From contig JAYUWK010000027.1 in assembly GCA_043753895.1 (NCBI GenBank), forward strand, positions 62,001 to 126,000: DNA of 64,000 nucleotides. Direction: 5' to 3'. Shown one piece after another: positions 27,369 through 35,938 of this stretch. Under the pieces are notes generated by a model, which worked only from the letters and a program-made list of their open reading frames with translations, did no database searches and had not been told where the DNA came from. A program made the translations under genes and the position numbers. Position 1 is the stretch's first letter. Every line of letters begins with the position of its first letter. The DNA comes from WLMZ01 sp043753895. GTDB taxonomy: Bacteria > Actinomycetota > Acidimicrobiia > Acidimicrobiales > Ilumatobacteraceae.

Positions 27369-28541
27369 TCACCCAATGGTGACGGGGCCAGGAGTTGCTT
27401 GCGAGCGGTCGATCACGAGCCATCCGGCCACGAACAGAGCAACGACGCCCGAGGCCATCAATGCCAGTCGACCGTTGCCTCCCCACGCCAACCCGACCCA
27501 GAGCCCCGCCGCCAGTGTGGCCAGGCTTGTGGCGCCGCCATGAACACCGAGTGCCCAGGTGCGCTGCGTGTCGGGCACGAGGTTGGAGATCCACGCTCGA
27601 CTCACGCCGTCGGTGCCAGCGGTGTAGGCGCCGTAACACGGCAGGAGCACCCACACCATGCTTGACGAAGTAATGAGCCCAAGGCCGAAGTACACCACGG
27701 CAAAGACCACCAGGCCAGCGGCAAAGACCAGTCGCGGCGGGAAGCGATCGGCGAGCATACCCGCCGGATAACCAAGCGTTGCATAGACCACGTTGTAGAG
27801 CACGTAGACGAGCACCACCGACGTGAGCGACAGCCCCAACTCACTCGCCCGTTGCAGCAGAAGCGCATCGGTCGAGTTCACCAGCGAGAACACCACGAGC
27901 GGTATCAGCACCCGCCAGTAGTGGCGAGGCAGCGGAGCGCGATCGTCCTCATGATCCGCCGTCAGATCGGGCGTGCTCGCAGGTCCGGTACCGGGTTCGG
28001 GGCGATGTTCCCTGACTGCCGCAACCAGCGCGACACTGATAATCGCCGGGATGATTGCGATGACCAAGATGATCCGTACGCGACCGTCGAACAGCTCGAG
28101 CAGCGCAAGACAGAGCAGCGGGCCGAGTACAGCGCCGAGCGTGTCGAGTGTGCGGTGCAAACCGAAGGCCCGGCCACGCAAATCCGCCGGCGTATCGTCG
28201 GCGATGAGCGCGTCGCGCGGAACGCCGCGCACGCCCTTACCGACGCGATCCACGACGCGGCCGAGCAGAACCCCCGGCCACACAAAGGACACCGCAATGA
28301 TGACCTTGCCGAGCGCGGCGAGGGCGTACCCCGCAGCGATCCATGGGCGCCGCCGCTGTGTCGACGCGAGCCGCCCCGACACCAATTTCATCCCGGCGGC
28401 CGTGGCGTCGGCAAGACCCTCCGCAACGCCGATCGCGACCACCGGCGCTCCGAGCACCGTCGTCAACAACGTCGGGATCAGCGGATAGAGCATCTCCGAC
28501 CCGGTGTCCTGGGCAAGACTGACCAGCCCGAGGATCTTCAC
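27369..28541 (-). CDS. MFS transporter
   Basis: A 390-residue, roughly 12-helix major-facilitator protein. The loop-2/3 region RVVDRVGKGVRGVPRDALIA followed by GRAFGLHRTLDTLGAVLGPL defines a subgroup widespread in bacteria with unknown substrate. The start VKILGLVSLAQDTGSEML is a GTG; related proteins have LPRNV just before it, and those codons are present upstream with no ATG, so translation could begin further up (as far as about 28640) from an unusual start. It lies 52 nt upstream of the ppsA relic on the opposite side of a short gap. Confidence 0.85.
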   Translation of the reverse strand: MKILGLVSLAQDTGSEMLYPLIPTLLTTVLGAPVVAIGVAEGLADATAAGMKLVSGRLASTQRRRPWIAAGYALAALGKVIIAVSFVWPGVLLGRVVDRVGKGVRGVPRDALIADDTPADLRGRAFGLHRTLDTLGAVLGPLLCLALLELFDGRVRIILVIAIIPAIISVALVAAVREHRPEPGTGPASTPDLTADHEDDRAPLPRHYWRVLIPLVVFSLVNSTDALLLQRASELGLSLTSVVLVYVLYNVVYATLGYPAGMLADRFPPRLVFAAGLVVFAVVYFGLGLITSSSMVWVLLPCYGAYTAGTDGVSRAWISNLVPDTQRTWALGVHGGATSLATLAAGLWVGLAWGGNGRLALMASGVVALFVAGWLVIDRSQATPGPVTIG

Positions 28542-28718
28542 GTTGCGGGGCAGGCCGACGGTGCGTTTCTCGATCGCCTCAACATAGTTCGACCCACGGT
28601 CGGCGAGACCACATGGTCCTCCGCCGTGACGAGCATCCGGCGACGAACTGGTACTTTCGCGGAGTCACATCACTGATGCGATTCGCGCGGCCCGCGTGGA
28701 TCAACCATGGAGGACTAC

Positions 28719-30269
28719 ATGAAGGTTGCGCTCACGATCAACGACTTCCTCCGGCGCGCGAGCGAGGTGTACCCGGACCGAACCGCCTACGTCGACGAGC
28801 CCGACCAGCCTGCGCCCGGATGGGGCTCGGCCACGTATCGCGACATGGCGGCAACCGCCGCAGCACAGGCGGCCGGGCTTGATGCGTTGGGCATCGCGGC
28901 CGGCGAACGGGTGGCCATCGTGAGCCACAACTCGGCCCGACTGCTCACCTCGTTCTACGGCGTGAGTGGGTCCGGGCGAATTCTCGTGCCGGTCAACTTC
29001 CGCCTGGTGGCCGAGGAGATCCAGTACATCGTCAATCACTCCGGCGCCCGCCTCTTGCTCATCGACCCCGAGCTCGAGCAGTCACTCGCGCCGGTACAGG
29101 CCGAGCGCAAGATGATCATCGGCACCGATGCCGATAGCGAACTGCTCCGCTTCGATCTCGAGCCGCAGTCGTGGACTCCCGACGAAGACGCCACCGCCAC
29201 CATCAATTACACCAGCGGCACAACGGCCCGCCCCAAAGGTGTGCAACTCACCCATCGCAATCTGTGGATCAACGCGACTACGTTCGGTTGGCACGTCGGC
29301 GCCAGTGATCGGGATGTGTACCTGCACACACTCCCGCAGTTCCACTGCAACGGCTGGGGCATGACCTATGCGGTTACCGGGATGGGTGCGCAACACGTGA
29401 TTCTGCGCAAGGTGGATGGGCAGGAGATCCTGCGACGTATCGACGCCCATGGCGTCACGCTGATGTGCGGAGCGCCCGCAGTGCTGAACATGGTGCTCGA
29501 TGCGGCCCAGAGTTGGGACGGCCCGATTCCGGGTCGTGGCGTCGTCAGGGTCGTGGTTGCTGGCGCGCCGCCGCCCACACGCACGATCGAACGCATCGAG
29601 ACAGAACTCGGTTGGGAGTTCATTCAGATTTACGGCCTCACCGAGAGCTCTCCCCTGCTCACTATCAATCGTGGCCGCGCTGAGTTTGACTCGCTGTCAC
29701 CAGCCGATCGCGCTCAACGTCTCAGTCGCGCCGGCGCCCCGGCGATCGGTATCGAAATGGCCACCTCGGCCGAGGGCGAAGTGCTCGCCCGGGGCAACGT
29801 GATCATGGATGGCTACTGGGCGCAACCCGTGGAGACCGCAGCCGCGATTCACGAGGCCAGCGACGGACGCGACTGGTTCCACACCGGTGACGGCGGGTTC
29901 CTCGATGGTGAGCAGTACCTCACCATCTCCGATCGCAAGAAGGACGTGATCATCTCCGGCGGCGAGAACGTGTCGTCCATCGAGGTCGAAGACGCCGTCT
30001 TCAGCCACCCCGAGGTAGATGAGGTTGCTGTCATCGGTGTCCCCGATGAGAAATGGGGCGAGCTGGTGATGGCTCTGGTCGTGGTGTCGCCCGGCTCTAC
30101 ACTTACTGCCGACGATCTCGTTGCCTACACGAAGACCAAACTGGCGGGCTACAAGTGCCCCAAACGGGTGGAGTTCCGCGACAGCTTGGCCCGCACGGCC
30201 ACGGGCAAACTGCAGAAGTTCAAGCTGCGTGAGCCCTATTGGGAAGGCCGCACCAAGACCGTCAACTGA
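28719..30269 (+). CDS. AMP-forming acyl-CoA synthetase
   Basis: A 516-residue ANL-family ligase. The P-loop reads INYTSGTTARPKGVQLTHRN, motif A5 is QIYGLTESSP, and the hinge and C-terminal parts are WFHTGDGGFLDGEQYLTISD, RKKDVIISGGENVSSIEVED and RTATGKLQKFKLRE with the catalytic Lys. The subgroup (HTLPQFHCNGWGMTYAVTG) is common among actinobacterial medium/long-chain fatty-acid ligases. A GGAGG at 28710-28714 selects ATG 28719 (MKVALTINDF) rather than the ATG at 28707, which overlaps it. Confidence 0.9.
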   Translation: MKVALTINDFLRRASEVYPDRTAYVDEPDQPAPGWGSATYRDMAATAAAQAAGLDALGIAAGERVAIVSHNSARLLTSFYGVSGSGRILVPVNFRLVAEEIQYIVNHSGARLLLIDPELEQSLAPVQAERKMIIGTDADSELLRFDLEPQSWTPDEDATATINYTSGTTARPKGVQLTHRNLWINATTFGWHVGASDRDVYLHTLPQFHCNGWGMTYAVTGMGAQHVILRKVDGQEILRRIDAHGVTLMCGAPAVLNMVLDAAQSWDGPIPGRGVVRVVVAGAPPPTRTIERIETELGWEFIQIYGLTESSPLLTINRGRAEFDSLSPADRAQRLSRAGAPAIGIEMATSAEGEVLARGNVIMDGYWAQPVETAAAIHEASDGRDWFHTGDGGFLDGEQYLTISDRKKDVIISGGENVSSIEVEDAVFSHPEVDEVAVIGVPDEKWGELVMALVVVSPGSTLTADDLVAYTKTKLAGYKCPKRVEFRDSLARTATGKLQKFKLREPYWEGRTKTVN

Positions 30270-30335
30270 GGCCGGACAAACAGCAATCGTCAGGAATTCG
30301 TAAAGTTCGCTGCGACATGTGCCGAAACAAAGAGC

Positions 30336-31433
30336 ATGTTCCGGTTCCGTCAAGTGCTCGCTGCCATCATCATCTCGACCATCACCACGTTGGCGCTGTT
30401 TGCCTCCGGATCGTCGGCACACGCAATGGCCCCCGAGACGATGAGCCTCGATGCCGTCCAGATGCCGAGCGTGGCAACGGCGTCGTCGATGACCTATTCG
30501 GTTCGTTGGGGTGACTCTCTATTCGGTATTGCTGCTCGTTACAGCGTGAAGATCGGCGATCTCCTTGCGGTCAACAACCGTGTGATCACCAGTGCGATCC
30601 ATCCCGGCGACGTGCTCGTGTTGCCCGTCGGTGCAGTTGCACCAGCAGCCAAGACTCCAGCACCCAAGACCCCAGCACCCAAGACCCCAGCACCGACGAC
30701 AACAACGACAACACCTGCGCCGGCCGCTGGCGCACCGACTGCGGGCAACACCGAGTATGTGGTGCAATCGGGCGACTACCTGATCTCGATCGCCGTCAAC
30801 CACGGCGTGAAACTCGCGGCGCTGCTGTCGGCGAACAACATCAAGATCACCACGGCCATCTTCCCCGGCACCAAGCTCGTCATCCCGCCGGCCACCATGC
30901 CCCTCCCTGCTCCACCTGCACCGCCGACGCAGGTGAACCCCACTCCGGCGGCGGCCACCCCCGCGCCGACGAGCCCGACGTCGACTACCACAGCATCAAC
31001 GCCCGGCACCGCAGTTCCCACGGCTTCGCCCGTGCCGCTCACGGCAGCGCAGCAGCAATCGATCGCCACGGTGCTTACCTACCTACAGGCCCAGATCGGC
31101 AAGCCCTACCAGTTCAACGCTGCCGGCCCCGACAGCTTTGACTGCTCCGGCCTGGTCATGGCGGCCTACGCGCAAATCGGCGTGAGCCTTCCCCATCAGA
31201 GCTCGATGCAGTCGAAGTATGGCGCAGCGGTCGACTGGAAGACTCAGCCGATCATGCCCGGCGACCTGATCTTCACCGCGTCGACCTCGAACCCCGGAGT
31301 AATCAGCCATGTCGGTATGGCCATCGATGCGAAGACGTGGATTCAAGCGGCTCGCACGGGAACGCCTGTGCGCATCGGCAACCTGCCACAGCCTGAGCGG
31401 ATCCAGGTTGTTCGTCGCCTCGTCAACGGCTGA
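30336..31433 (+). CDS. Secreted LysM / NlpC-P60 peptidoglycan endopeptidase
   Basis: A 365-residue exported protein. A signal peptide ends near SSAHA (about residue 30). Two LysM domains follow (YSVRWGDSLFGIAARYSV at about 52, YVVQSGDYLISIAVNHGV at about 136), separated by a KTPAPKTPAPKTPAP linker and a Thr tract. After a second Pro/Thr linker, the NlpC/P60 domain covers about residues 240-365 with the catalytic Cys in DSFDCSGLVMAAY and the His in VISHVGMAID. It should cleave D-Glu-mesoDAP-type bonds in cell-wall stem peptides during growth or division, like RipA/RpfB-linked enzymes. Confidence 0.92.
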   Translation: MFRFRQVLAAIIISTITTLALFASGSSAHAMAPETMSLDAVQMPSVATASSMTYSVRWGDSLFGIAARYSVKIGDLLAVNNRVITSAIHPGDVLVLPVGAVAPAAKTPAPKTPAPKTPAPTTTTTTPAPAAGAPTAGNTEYVVQSGDYLISIAVNHGVKLAALLSANNIKITTAIFPGTKLVIPPATMPLPAPPAPPTQVNPTPAAATPAPTSPTSTTTASTPGTAVPTASPVPLTAAQQQSIATVLTYLQAQIGKPYQFNAAGPDSFDCSGLVMAAYAQIGVSLPHQSSMQSKYGAAVDWKTQPIMPGDLIFTASTSNPGVISHVGMAIDAKTWIQAARTGTPVRIGNLPQPERIQVVRRLVNG

Positions 31434-31450
31434 GCCACACGCGGCAAGGT

Positions 31451-32749
31451 TCAGCTCCCGGCGGCGGTGACGAAACGGTGCAGCAGTCGGTCGACCATGC
31501 GTCGTACCGGGGCCAAGGCGGCGAGAAACGACGCAGCACAAACGGCAACCAGAGATTCCGCCGGGACACGCAGACGATGCGAGCCATAAAAGACGATGGC
31601 GACGGCAGCGACCCCGATGATCGGCACAGTGAGGATGTATCGAACGCCACGGCGCGTGCGCCACAGGCCGATCGCTGCCATGGGCGCGAGCAGCCACCAA
31701 CTCACCATGCCGGCCCAGATCGCCCATGTTGGCCGCTCCTCGCCGAGATCGCCACGTACGGTTTCACGCAATCCATATAGGTCGGCGCCTCGCAGCACAC
31801 GGGCCGCCACCACCACCGGCACGCGCGATACGTTCGCCCGCACATAATTCATTGCCTCGCGTCGTCTGCGTATCGAACGCTCGGCGGTGTTTTCGTTGGC
31901 AGGTGGCGTGACCCCGTTTTCGAGACACGACAGGTTCCATCCGCCGATTCCCACGCCGCCATAGGAGGCCGCGCAATTCGCACCGAGCCATGTGTTGCCC
32001 TCGTTGGTGCTCATCAACACGACGGTGTCGAATCGAGCGGTGTTGTACACGATCCACGGCAACACGGTCACGCCGGTGGCCGCGACGATCACGACAGCCC
32101 GCTTGACCCACTGAGCGCGCGGCAGCGATCGAACGCCTATCAGCGCAAACAGAGGCGAGTAGATCAGTACCTCACTGCGCGCATGCCCTGCGATACCAAT
32201 GAGCACGCCGAGCATCAGGGCGCTGCGCAGGTTCATTCGGTCACGGTGGTGCAACGCCGCGAGCAGCACCACGACCACCATCACAATGACCAATGTCTCG
32301 GACATCACCAGCGAATCGCTCAGCCAGATGTTCGGGTACACCGCTGCGATTGCCGCGGCAATCAAGCCAACCGCGCGGCCACCCACGCGCCGTGCCAGCA
32401 TCGAGATCAACACGATGCCGACGATGCCGAGCAGCGTCATCGTGGCGCGCTGCCAGAACTGCGGATGCGACAGCAGGCTTGCCGGCGTGACCACGATGGA
32501 TGTGAGCGGCGGATGCTCGGCACCGGGCAGCACTCCCCAGTTCTCAAGGGGCCCGCTCGCCTCCTTGAACCACCTTCCGTGAGCGTTATTGAGGGCCTGG
32601 ATGTTGTAGTACCACGCGTCTCCGTACTGCAGCGGAATGTTCCACTTCGAAATCAAAATGATGATCCGCCATGTTGCGCCGGTGAGCGTGATCGCTGCGA
32701 TGCAGCGTCGGTACAGCTGCTCGCGCTCCGCCTCCTGCACGTCATCCAC
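31451..32749 (-). CDS. Glycosyltransferase-family-39-like integral membrane protein
   Basis: A protein of about 432 residues with 9-10 hydrophobic helices. The first periplasmic loop carries QYGDAWYYNIQALNNAHGRW and AEHPPLTSIVVTPASLL, in the position and style of the GT39/ArnT/PMT-type catalytic loop with an Asp after the first helix. The helices include TMTLLGIVGIVLISMLARRV, GLIAAAIAAVYPNIWLSDSL and VVIVAATGVTVLPWIVYNTA. Such proteins transfer sugars from polyprenyl-phosphate carriers to proteins or lipids. The start is a GTG at 32749 or 32740. The acceptor is not predictable. Confidence 0.7.
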   Translation of the reverse strand: MDDVQEAEREQLYRRCIAAITLTGATWRIIILISKWNIPLQYGDAWYYNIQALNNAHGRWFKEASGPLENWGVLPGAEHPPLTSIVVTPASLLSHPQFWQRATMTLLGIVGIVLISMLARRVGGRAVGLIAAAIAAVYPNIWLSDSLVMSETLVIVMVVVVLLAALHHRDRMNLRSALMLGVLIGIAGHARSEVLIYSPLFALIGVRSLPRAQWVKRAVVIVAATGVTVLPWIVYNTARFDTVVLMSTNEGNTWLGANCAASYGGVGIGGWNLSCLENGVTPPANENTAERSIRRRREAMNYVRANVSRVPVVVAARVLRGADLYGLRETVRGDLGEERPTWAIWAGMVSWWLLAPMAAIGLWRTRRGVRYILTVPIIGVAAVAIVFYGSHRLRVPAESLVAVCAASFLAALAPVRRMVDRLLHRFVTAAGS

Positions 32750-32792
32750 GGGCGCTGACCCTAGTTGATGGCCTTTGCAGCGCTGCCGCGAT

Positions 32793-33215
32793 TCAGATCG
32801 AGCGCATGCGGTTGTTGCGAGGGTTGTGCTCCACCTCAGCCAACCCGAGATGCTCCATCGGCAGCGGCGCATACATCCCGAAGCGGCCCCGAAAGCCCTT
32901 CTTCAGGCCGTACCAACCACCAAGGGGATCATCCGGCGAACGACCCCATGCCTCGACCGTGGAATCCTTGGCAGGCTTTTGCTCATCGGCCGAACCGAGA
33001 TCCATCCAATCACCGTGCGCCACGAGCATCGCATGCAGATCAGCGAGGCAACGCGCGTCGTACAGCAAAACCGTCTTGCCCACCGTGCACACGATCACAT
33101 CGACTCCCGCTCGCGTGTCGCGGTGCATCGTGTACTCGGAACTCAACGGCGGCGTTTTCAGCTGCCACGGATCGTCGACTGTTCCAGTCCCACCGCTGAT
33201 CGCTTCGTCGCCCAT
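32793..33215 (-). CDS. Conserved actinobacterial hypothetical protein
   Basis: A 140-residue soluble protein. The stretches DDPWQLKTPPLSSEYTMHRD, VGKTVLLYDARCLADLHAML and AHGDWMDLGSADEQKPAKDS are recognisable as a conserved actinobacterial family of unknown function (of the DUF6855 kind, from memory). The start at 33215 is preferred over 33233 because an AGGAG lies 6-7 nt before it. It is followed 43 nt later by the GT39-like gene. Confidence 0.7.
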   Translation of the reverse strand: MGDEAISGGTGTVDDPWQLKTPPLSSEYTMHRDTRAGVDVIVCTVGKTVLLYDARCLADLHAMLVAHGDWMDLGSADEQKPAKDSTVEAWGRSPDDPLGGWYGLKKGFRGRFGMYAPLPMEHLGLAEVEHNPRNNRMRSI

Positions 33216-33292
33216 GTCTCGCTCCTGTCCCATGCCGGAAATTGGCCCACAGTCTTGCCGATCCTGTGACCACCATGTGATCTGATGAGCAC

Positions 33293-33667
33293 ATGAGTTC
33301 GATCAAGCCGCTGCTCACCGGAGTCATCGGCGCGCTCATCGCCGCGACGACGACGTGGGTGTACCTCGCCTCGATTACCATCGACGACGGACTCGAAGCG
33401 TTGATGTTCGTGCCGATTCTCGTCGCGGTGCTCGTCACCCTCGGCACGATCGCCGGCTTGCGGCGGCGGTCCACGTCGTGGCCAGCCTTCGTCGCCCTTG
33501 GCGCGGTCGCCACCACAACGCTGTATTTGTTGTCCCTTGCTGCTGTGCGCCGTAATTCCACCTTGGCCTTCGCTTCCGTCGCTACCTCAACTCTGGTTGG
33601 CGGGCTCGCATTCGGAGCATCGTTTGTTGGCTGGGCGTTCGGCACGTGGGTGAAGCGCTCCCAATGA
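33293..33667 (+). CDS. Small four-helix membrane protein
   Basis: A 124-residue hydrophobic protein with four predicted helices: LLTGVIGALIAATTTWVYLA, ALMFVPILVAVLVTLGTIAG, AFVALGAVATTTLYLLSLAA and STLVGGLAFGASFVGWAFGT. The loop GLRRRSTS after helix 2 is basic, so both termini are probably on the cytoplasmic side. No family is recognised. It is divergent from the conserved hypothetical gene at 33215. Confidence 0.65.
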   Translation: MSSIKPLLTGVIGALIAATTTWVYLASITIDDGLEALMFVPILVAVLVTLGTIAGLRRRSTSWPAFVALGAVATTTLYLLSLAAVRRNSTLAFASVATSTLVGGLAFGASFVGWAFGTWVKRSQ

Positions 33668-33883
33668 GGTCAATTGGTACTCGATGACCGTGCGCATCAA
33701 CCGACGTATCCGCTCAGCCAAATCGCTGAGGGCGGTCCGGAGTTGAGGACCAAGATGGGTGTCGCGCGACACATGAAACGCGCCGCCCTCGGGACTTTGG
33801 TACCTATTTCTCGAAGTCGGCGCGAGCGTACGTTTGGGCTGAAGTCCACATGGTCGGAAACGACCACATCGGGGAGGCCACTC

Positions 33884-34624
33884 ATGGCGAAGCAGACCGA
33901 AGCCGAGTCGAACAACGCGATCGCCGATCGCTTGCCGCAGATCACGCCGATGGGTCAGCCGCTCGACTGGGCATGGCTGCGTGGCGCGCCAAGCGAATGG
34001 GGAGTGCGACCCAAGCCGAGCGCACGCGGGCTGACGATGAGCGACATCGCATTCGGCAGCTACGGCGAGGTTCCCGAGAACGCCGAGTGCCGCAGTATGG
34101 CCGGGCGCGGATCCACCGTCGAGGGCGACTCCCCCGATATGGGCTACATCCTCAACAAGAAGTCCGATGTGTGGTCCGAGAACGTGCGCGAGTTGTACGA
34201 AGAGGCCGTTGCCCGCCAGTGGTCAGCCACCCGCGACATTCGGTGGAACGAATTGCCCGAGTTCCCCCCCGACATCGAGCACGCGGTATGTCAGGTGTTC
34301 ACCACGCTCGCGGAGATCGAGATGATCGCGGCCGATCTGCCGGCGAAGTGGATGTGGCGGATGAACCACGACTACCTCGAAGCGAAGATGTTCCTTTGCA
34401 CCCAGATCATGGACGAGGCTCGCCACACCGAGGTGTTTCGTAAACGGGCGCTCTCGAACGGTGATGGGTTGCTGTATTCGCGGTCCAGCGGCGAAAGCCT
34501 GTTGCGCTCGATCCTCAAGGCCAAGACCTACACCCCGGCGCGGGCCGCTTCGACCTCATCAGGAGCCAACCATGAACCCACCTGTGTGCCCGAACTGCAA
34601 CAAGCCCGTGACGCGGGCACTTGA
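33884..34624 (+). CDS. Ferritin-like diiron protein, C-terminally truncated
   Basis: A 246-residue protein with a clear ribosome binding site (GGGGAGG at 33871). The middle matches R2/AurF-like ferritin-superfamily proteins: EHAVCQVFTTLAEIEMIAAD carries the first metal-ligand Glu and FLCTQIMDEARHTEVFRKRA the ExxH of the second helix. In relatives a second pair of ligands follows about 90 residues later. Here the match stops at about residue 222 (SILKAKTYTP) and is replaced by ASTSSGANHEPTC and a short tail that overlaps the next gene. The diiron site therefore lacks half its ligands, so the gene is probably a truncated remnant. Confidence 0.65.
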   Translation: MAKQTEAESNNAIADRLPQITPMGQPLDWAWLRGAPSEWGVRPKPSARGLTMSDIAFGSYGEVPENAECRSMAGRGSTVEGDSPDMGYILNKKSDVWSENVRELYEEAVARQWSATRDIRWNELPEFPPDIEHAVCQVFTTLAEIEMIAADLPAKWMWRMNHDYLEAKMFLCTQIMDEARHTEVFRKRALSNGDGLLYSRSSGESLLRSILKAKTYTPARAASTSSGANHEPTCVPELQQARDAGT

Positions 34625-34808
34625 CCTGTCCTACGGATGGTGGGATTGGAACGGCTCGAAGTACGTACTGTGCACGGCGTCAACTGGTGTCGACGTCGCG
34701 CCCTGGGTACACGCCGACTGCATGAAGCAGTTGCGCGAGTTTCATCCCGCCGACTTCCACGACGTTGATGCGCACTCCTCTGGCACCCACGCGGCCGTGT
34801 CGGCCTGA
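34572..34808 (+). CDS. Small zinc-ribbon-like protein
   Basis: A 78-residue protein starting MNPPVCPNCNKPVTRALDLS. A CxxC at residues 6-9 and later Cys residues (KYVLCTAST, VHADCMKQL) could hold one zinc. AGGAG lies 7 nt before the ATG. It overlaps the end of the truncated diiron gene in another frame and sits 12 nt before the ferredoxin gene, so all three were likely one operon. The family is not recognised. Confidence 0.6.
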   Translation: MNPPVCPNCNKPVTRALDLSYGWWDWNGSKYVLCTASTGVDVAPWVHADCMKQLREFHPADFHDVDAHSSGTHAAVSA

Positions 34809-34820
34809 TCGCACCACGAC

Positions 34821-35228
34821 ATGAGCCACACCGTCCTCGAGGATCTGTGCATCGGATGCGGTGCGTGCGACTACTCGTGTCCCACGAACGCGCTCACCAA
34901 GACCGACAGTTTCCTCGGCCTGTTCGTGATCGATCCATTCACGTGTGACGACTGCGGTATCTGCGTCGACAAGTGCCCGGTGATGGCTATCGAGCCCGAC
35001 CCGGCATGGCCCACCTGCCACGGTCACGGTTGCCCACTCACGTCCAACCGCTTAGCCGACGCCGAATGTGCGATCTGGCGGCAGCGGTGCCCCGCGTGCG
35101 GTTCGACGCTGTGGCGGCATGGCGATGGTGCATGGGGATGCGCAACCTGCGACGACGGTTCACGGGTGCATTGCCCGAAGGACCGGATGCTCGCCATCTC
35201 CGACAAGCCCACAACCTCGGCGATCTAG
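34821..35228 (+). CDS. 2[4Fe-4S] ferredoxin with C-terminal zinc ribbon
   Basis: A 135-residue protein. Two ferredoxin motifs are complete: CIGCGACDYSCP at residues 9-20 and CDDCGICVDKCP at about 42-53, each with four Cys for a [4Fe-4S] cluster. The C-terminal half carries paired Cys (CPACGS, CATCDDGSRVHCPK), a zinc-ribbon-like or rubredoxin-like knuckle that is not part of a standard ferredoxin. It would pass electrons to a partner oxygenase or reductase, plausibly the diiron protein encoded two genes upstream, which is now truncated. Confidence 0.85.
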   Translation: MSHTVLEDLCIGCGACDYSCPTNALTKTDSFLGLFVIDPFTCDDCGICVDKCPVMAIEPDPAWPTCHGHGCPLTSNRLADAECAIWRQRCPACGSTLWRHGDGAWGCATCDDGSRVHCPKDRMLAISDKPTTSAI

Positions 35229-35232
35229 ACGT

Positions 35233-35842
35233 CTACGCCGCCGGGAAGTAGCCGTTCACGTCGACGATCAGATCCGTCGCCACCGACGTGAACACCACCA
35301 CGCTGACCGATCTGCCAAAGCAAACCATCAACCGTGGTCCGCTCACCCACACGCGACTCCTTGCAGTACTTGCCGTTCTCGATCGCGCCGGTTTGCGTAC
35401 ATGCGAAACCGATCTTGTACTGACCCACGGGGACGGTCCCCGAGAGCGCGTTGAACGACATGTCCGGGATACCGGAGATCAGTCCGACGGGACTTGCCGA
35501 TGGGTTTCTGTTTCTGATCGGCGTGTCCCCGCCGTCGTAGAGCGACGACACGAACTTGCCCGGGATGGCGACGGGACCACTCGTGAAGGCCGAGGCAAAC
35601 GTGTCGACGGAACGCTCGACGAAGTACGTCTGCCAACGGTACGAGGGTGAGCCACTGGCACCGCCAATACACGACGCCCCGGCGGGAGGCAGCAGCGTGA
35701 AGACCGTGGTCGCTGTGCCCGATGTTGGATTCATCGAGTTGGAACCCAAAGGTGGCGCGGCGCGGGCACTCCCCGTCGTCGCGACCATCGACGCGAGCAC
35801 CGTTACCGTCAGCGCTGTTGCCACTCTCGTCACGTGAGTCAT
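35233..35842 (-). pseudogene. Chimeric relic: surface-protein domain joined to a VDVNGYF repeat end
   Basis: From 35842 the frame reads a signal peptide, then the Cys-paired domain shared with three other proteins in this window (LPPAGASC, YRWQTYFVERSVD, NPSASPVGLISGIPDMSF, VGQYKIGFACTQTG). After GKYCKESRV the homology ends. About 25 codons later another frame reads SVVVFTSVATDLIVDVNGYF and stops at 35233, which is the end of the repeat found in the subtilase. The two parts belong to different protein types and are out of frame, so a deletion and a frameshift must have joined them. The frame of the first part runs on without sense to 35225. Confidence 0.7.
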
Positions 35843-35938
35843 CGCACGAAGGATCGCCCACTACAGCCCCATTGAGACCGCGGCAGTATCACATTACAGA
35901 TCAATTCACCTGCCGGACCGTCAACGTTCATCCACGGT

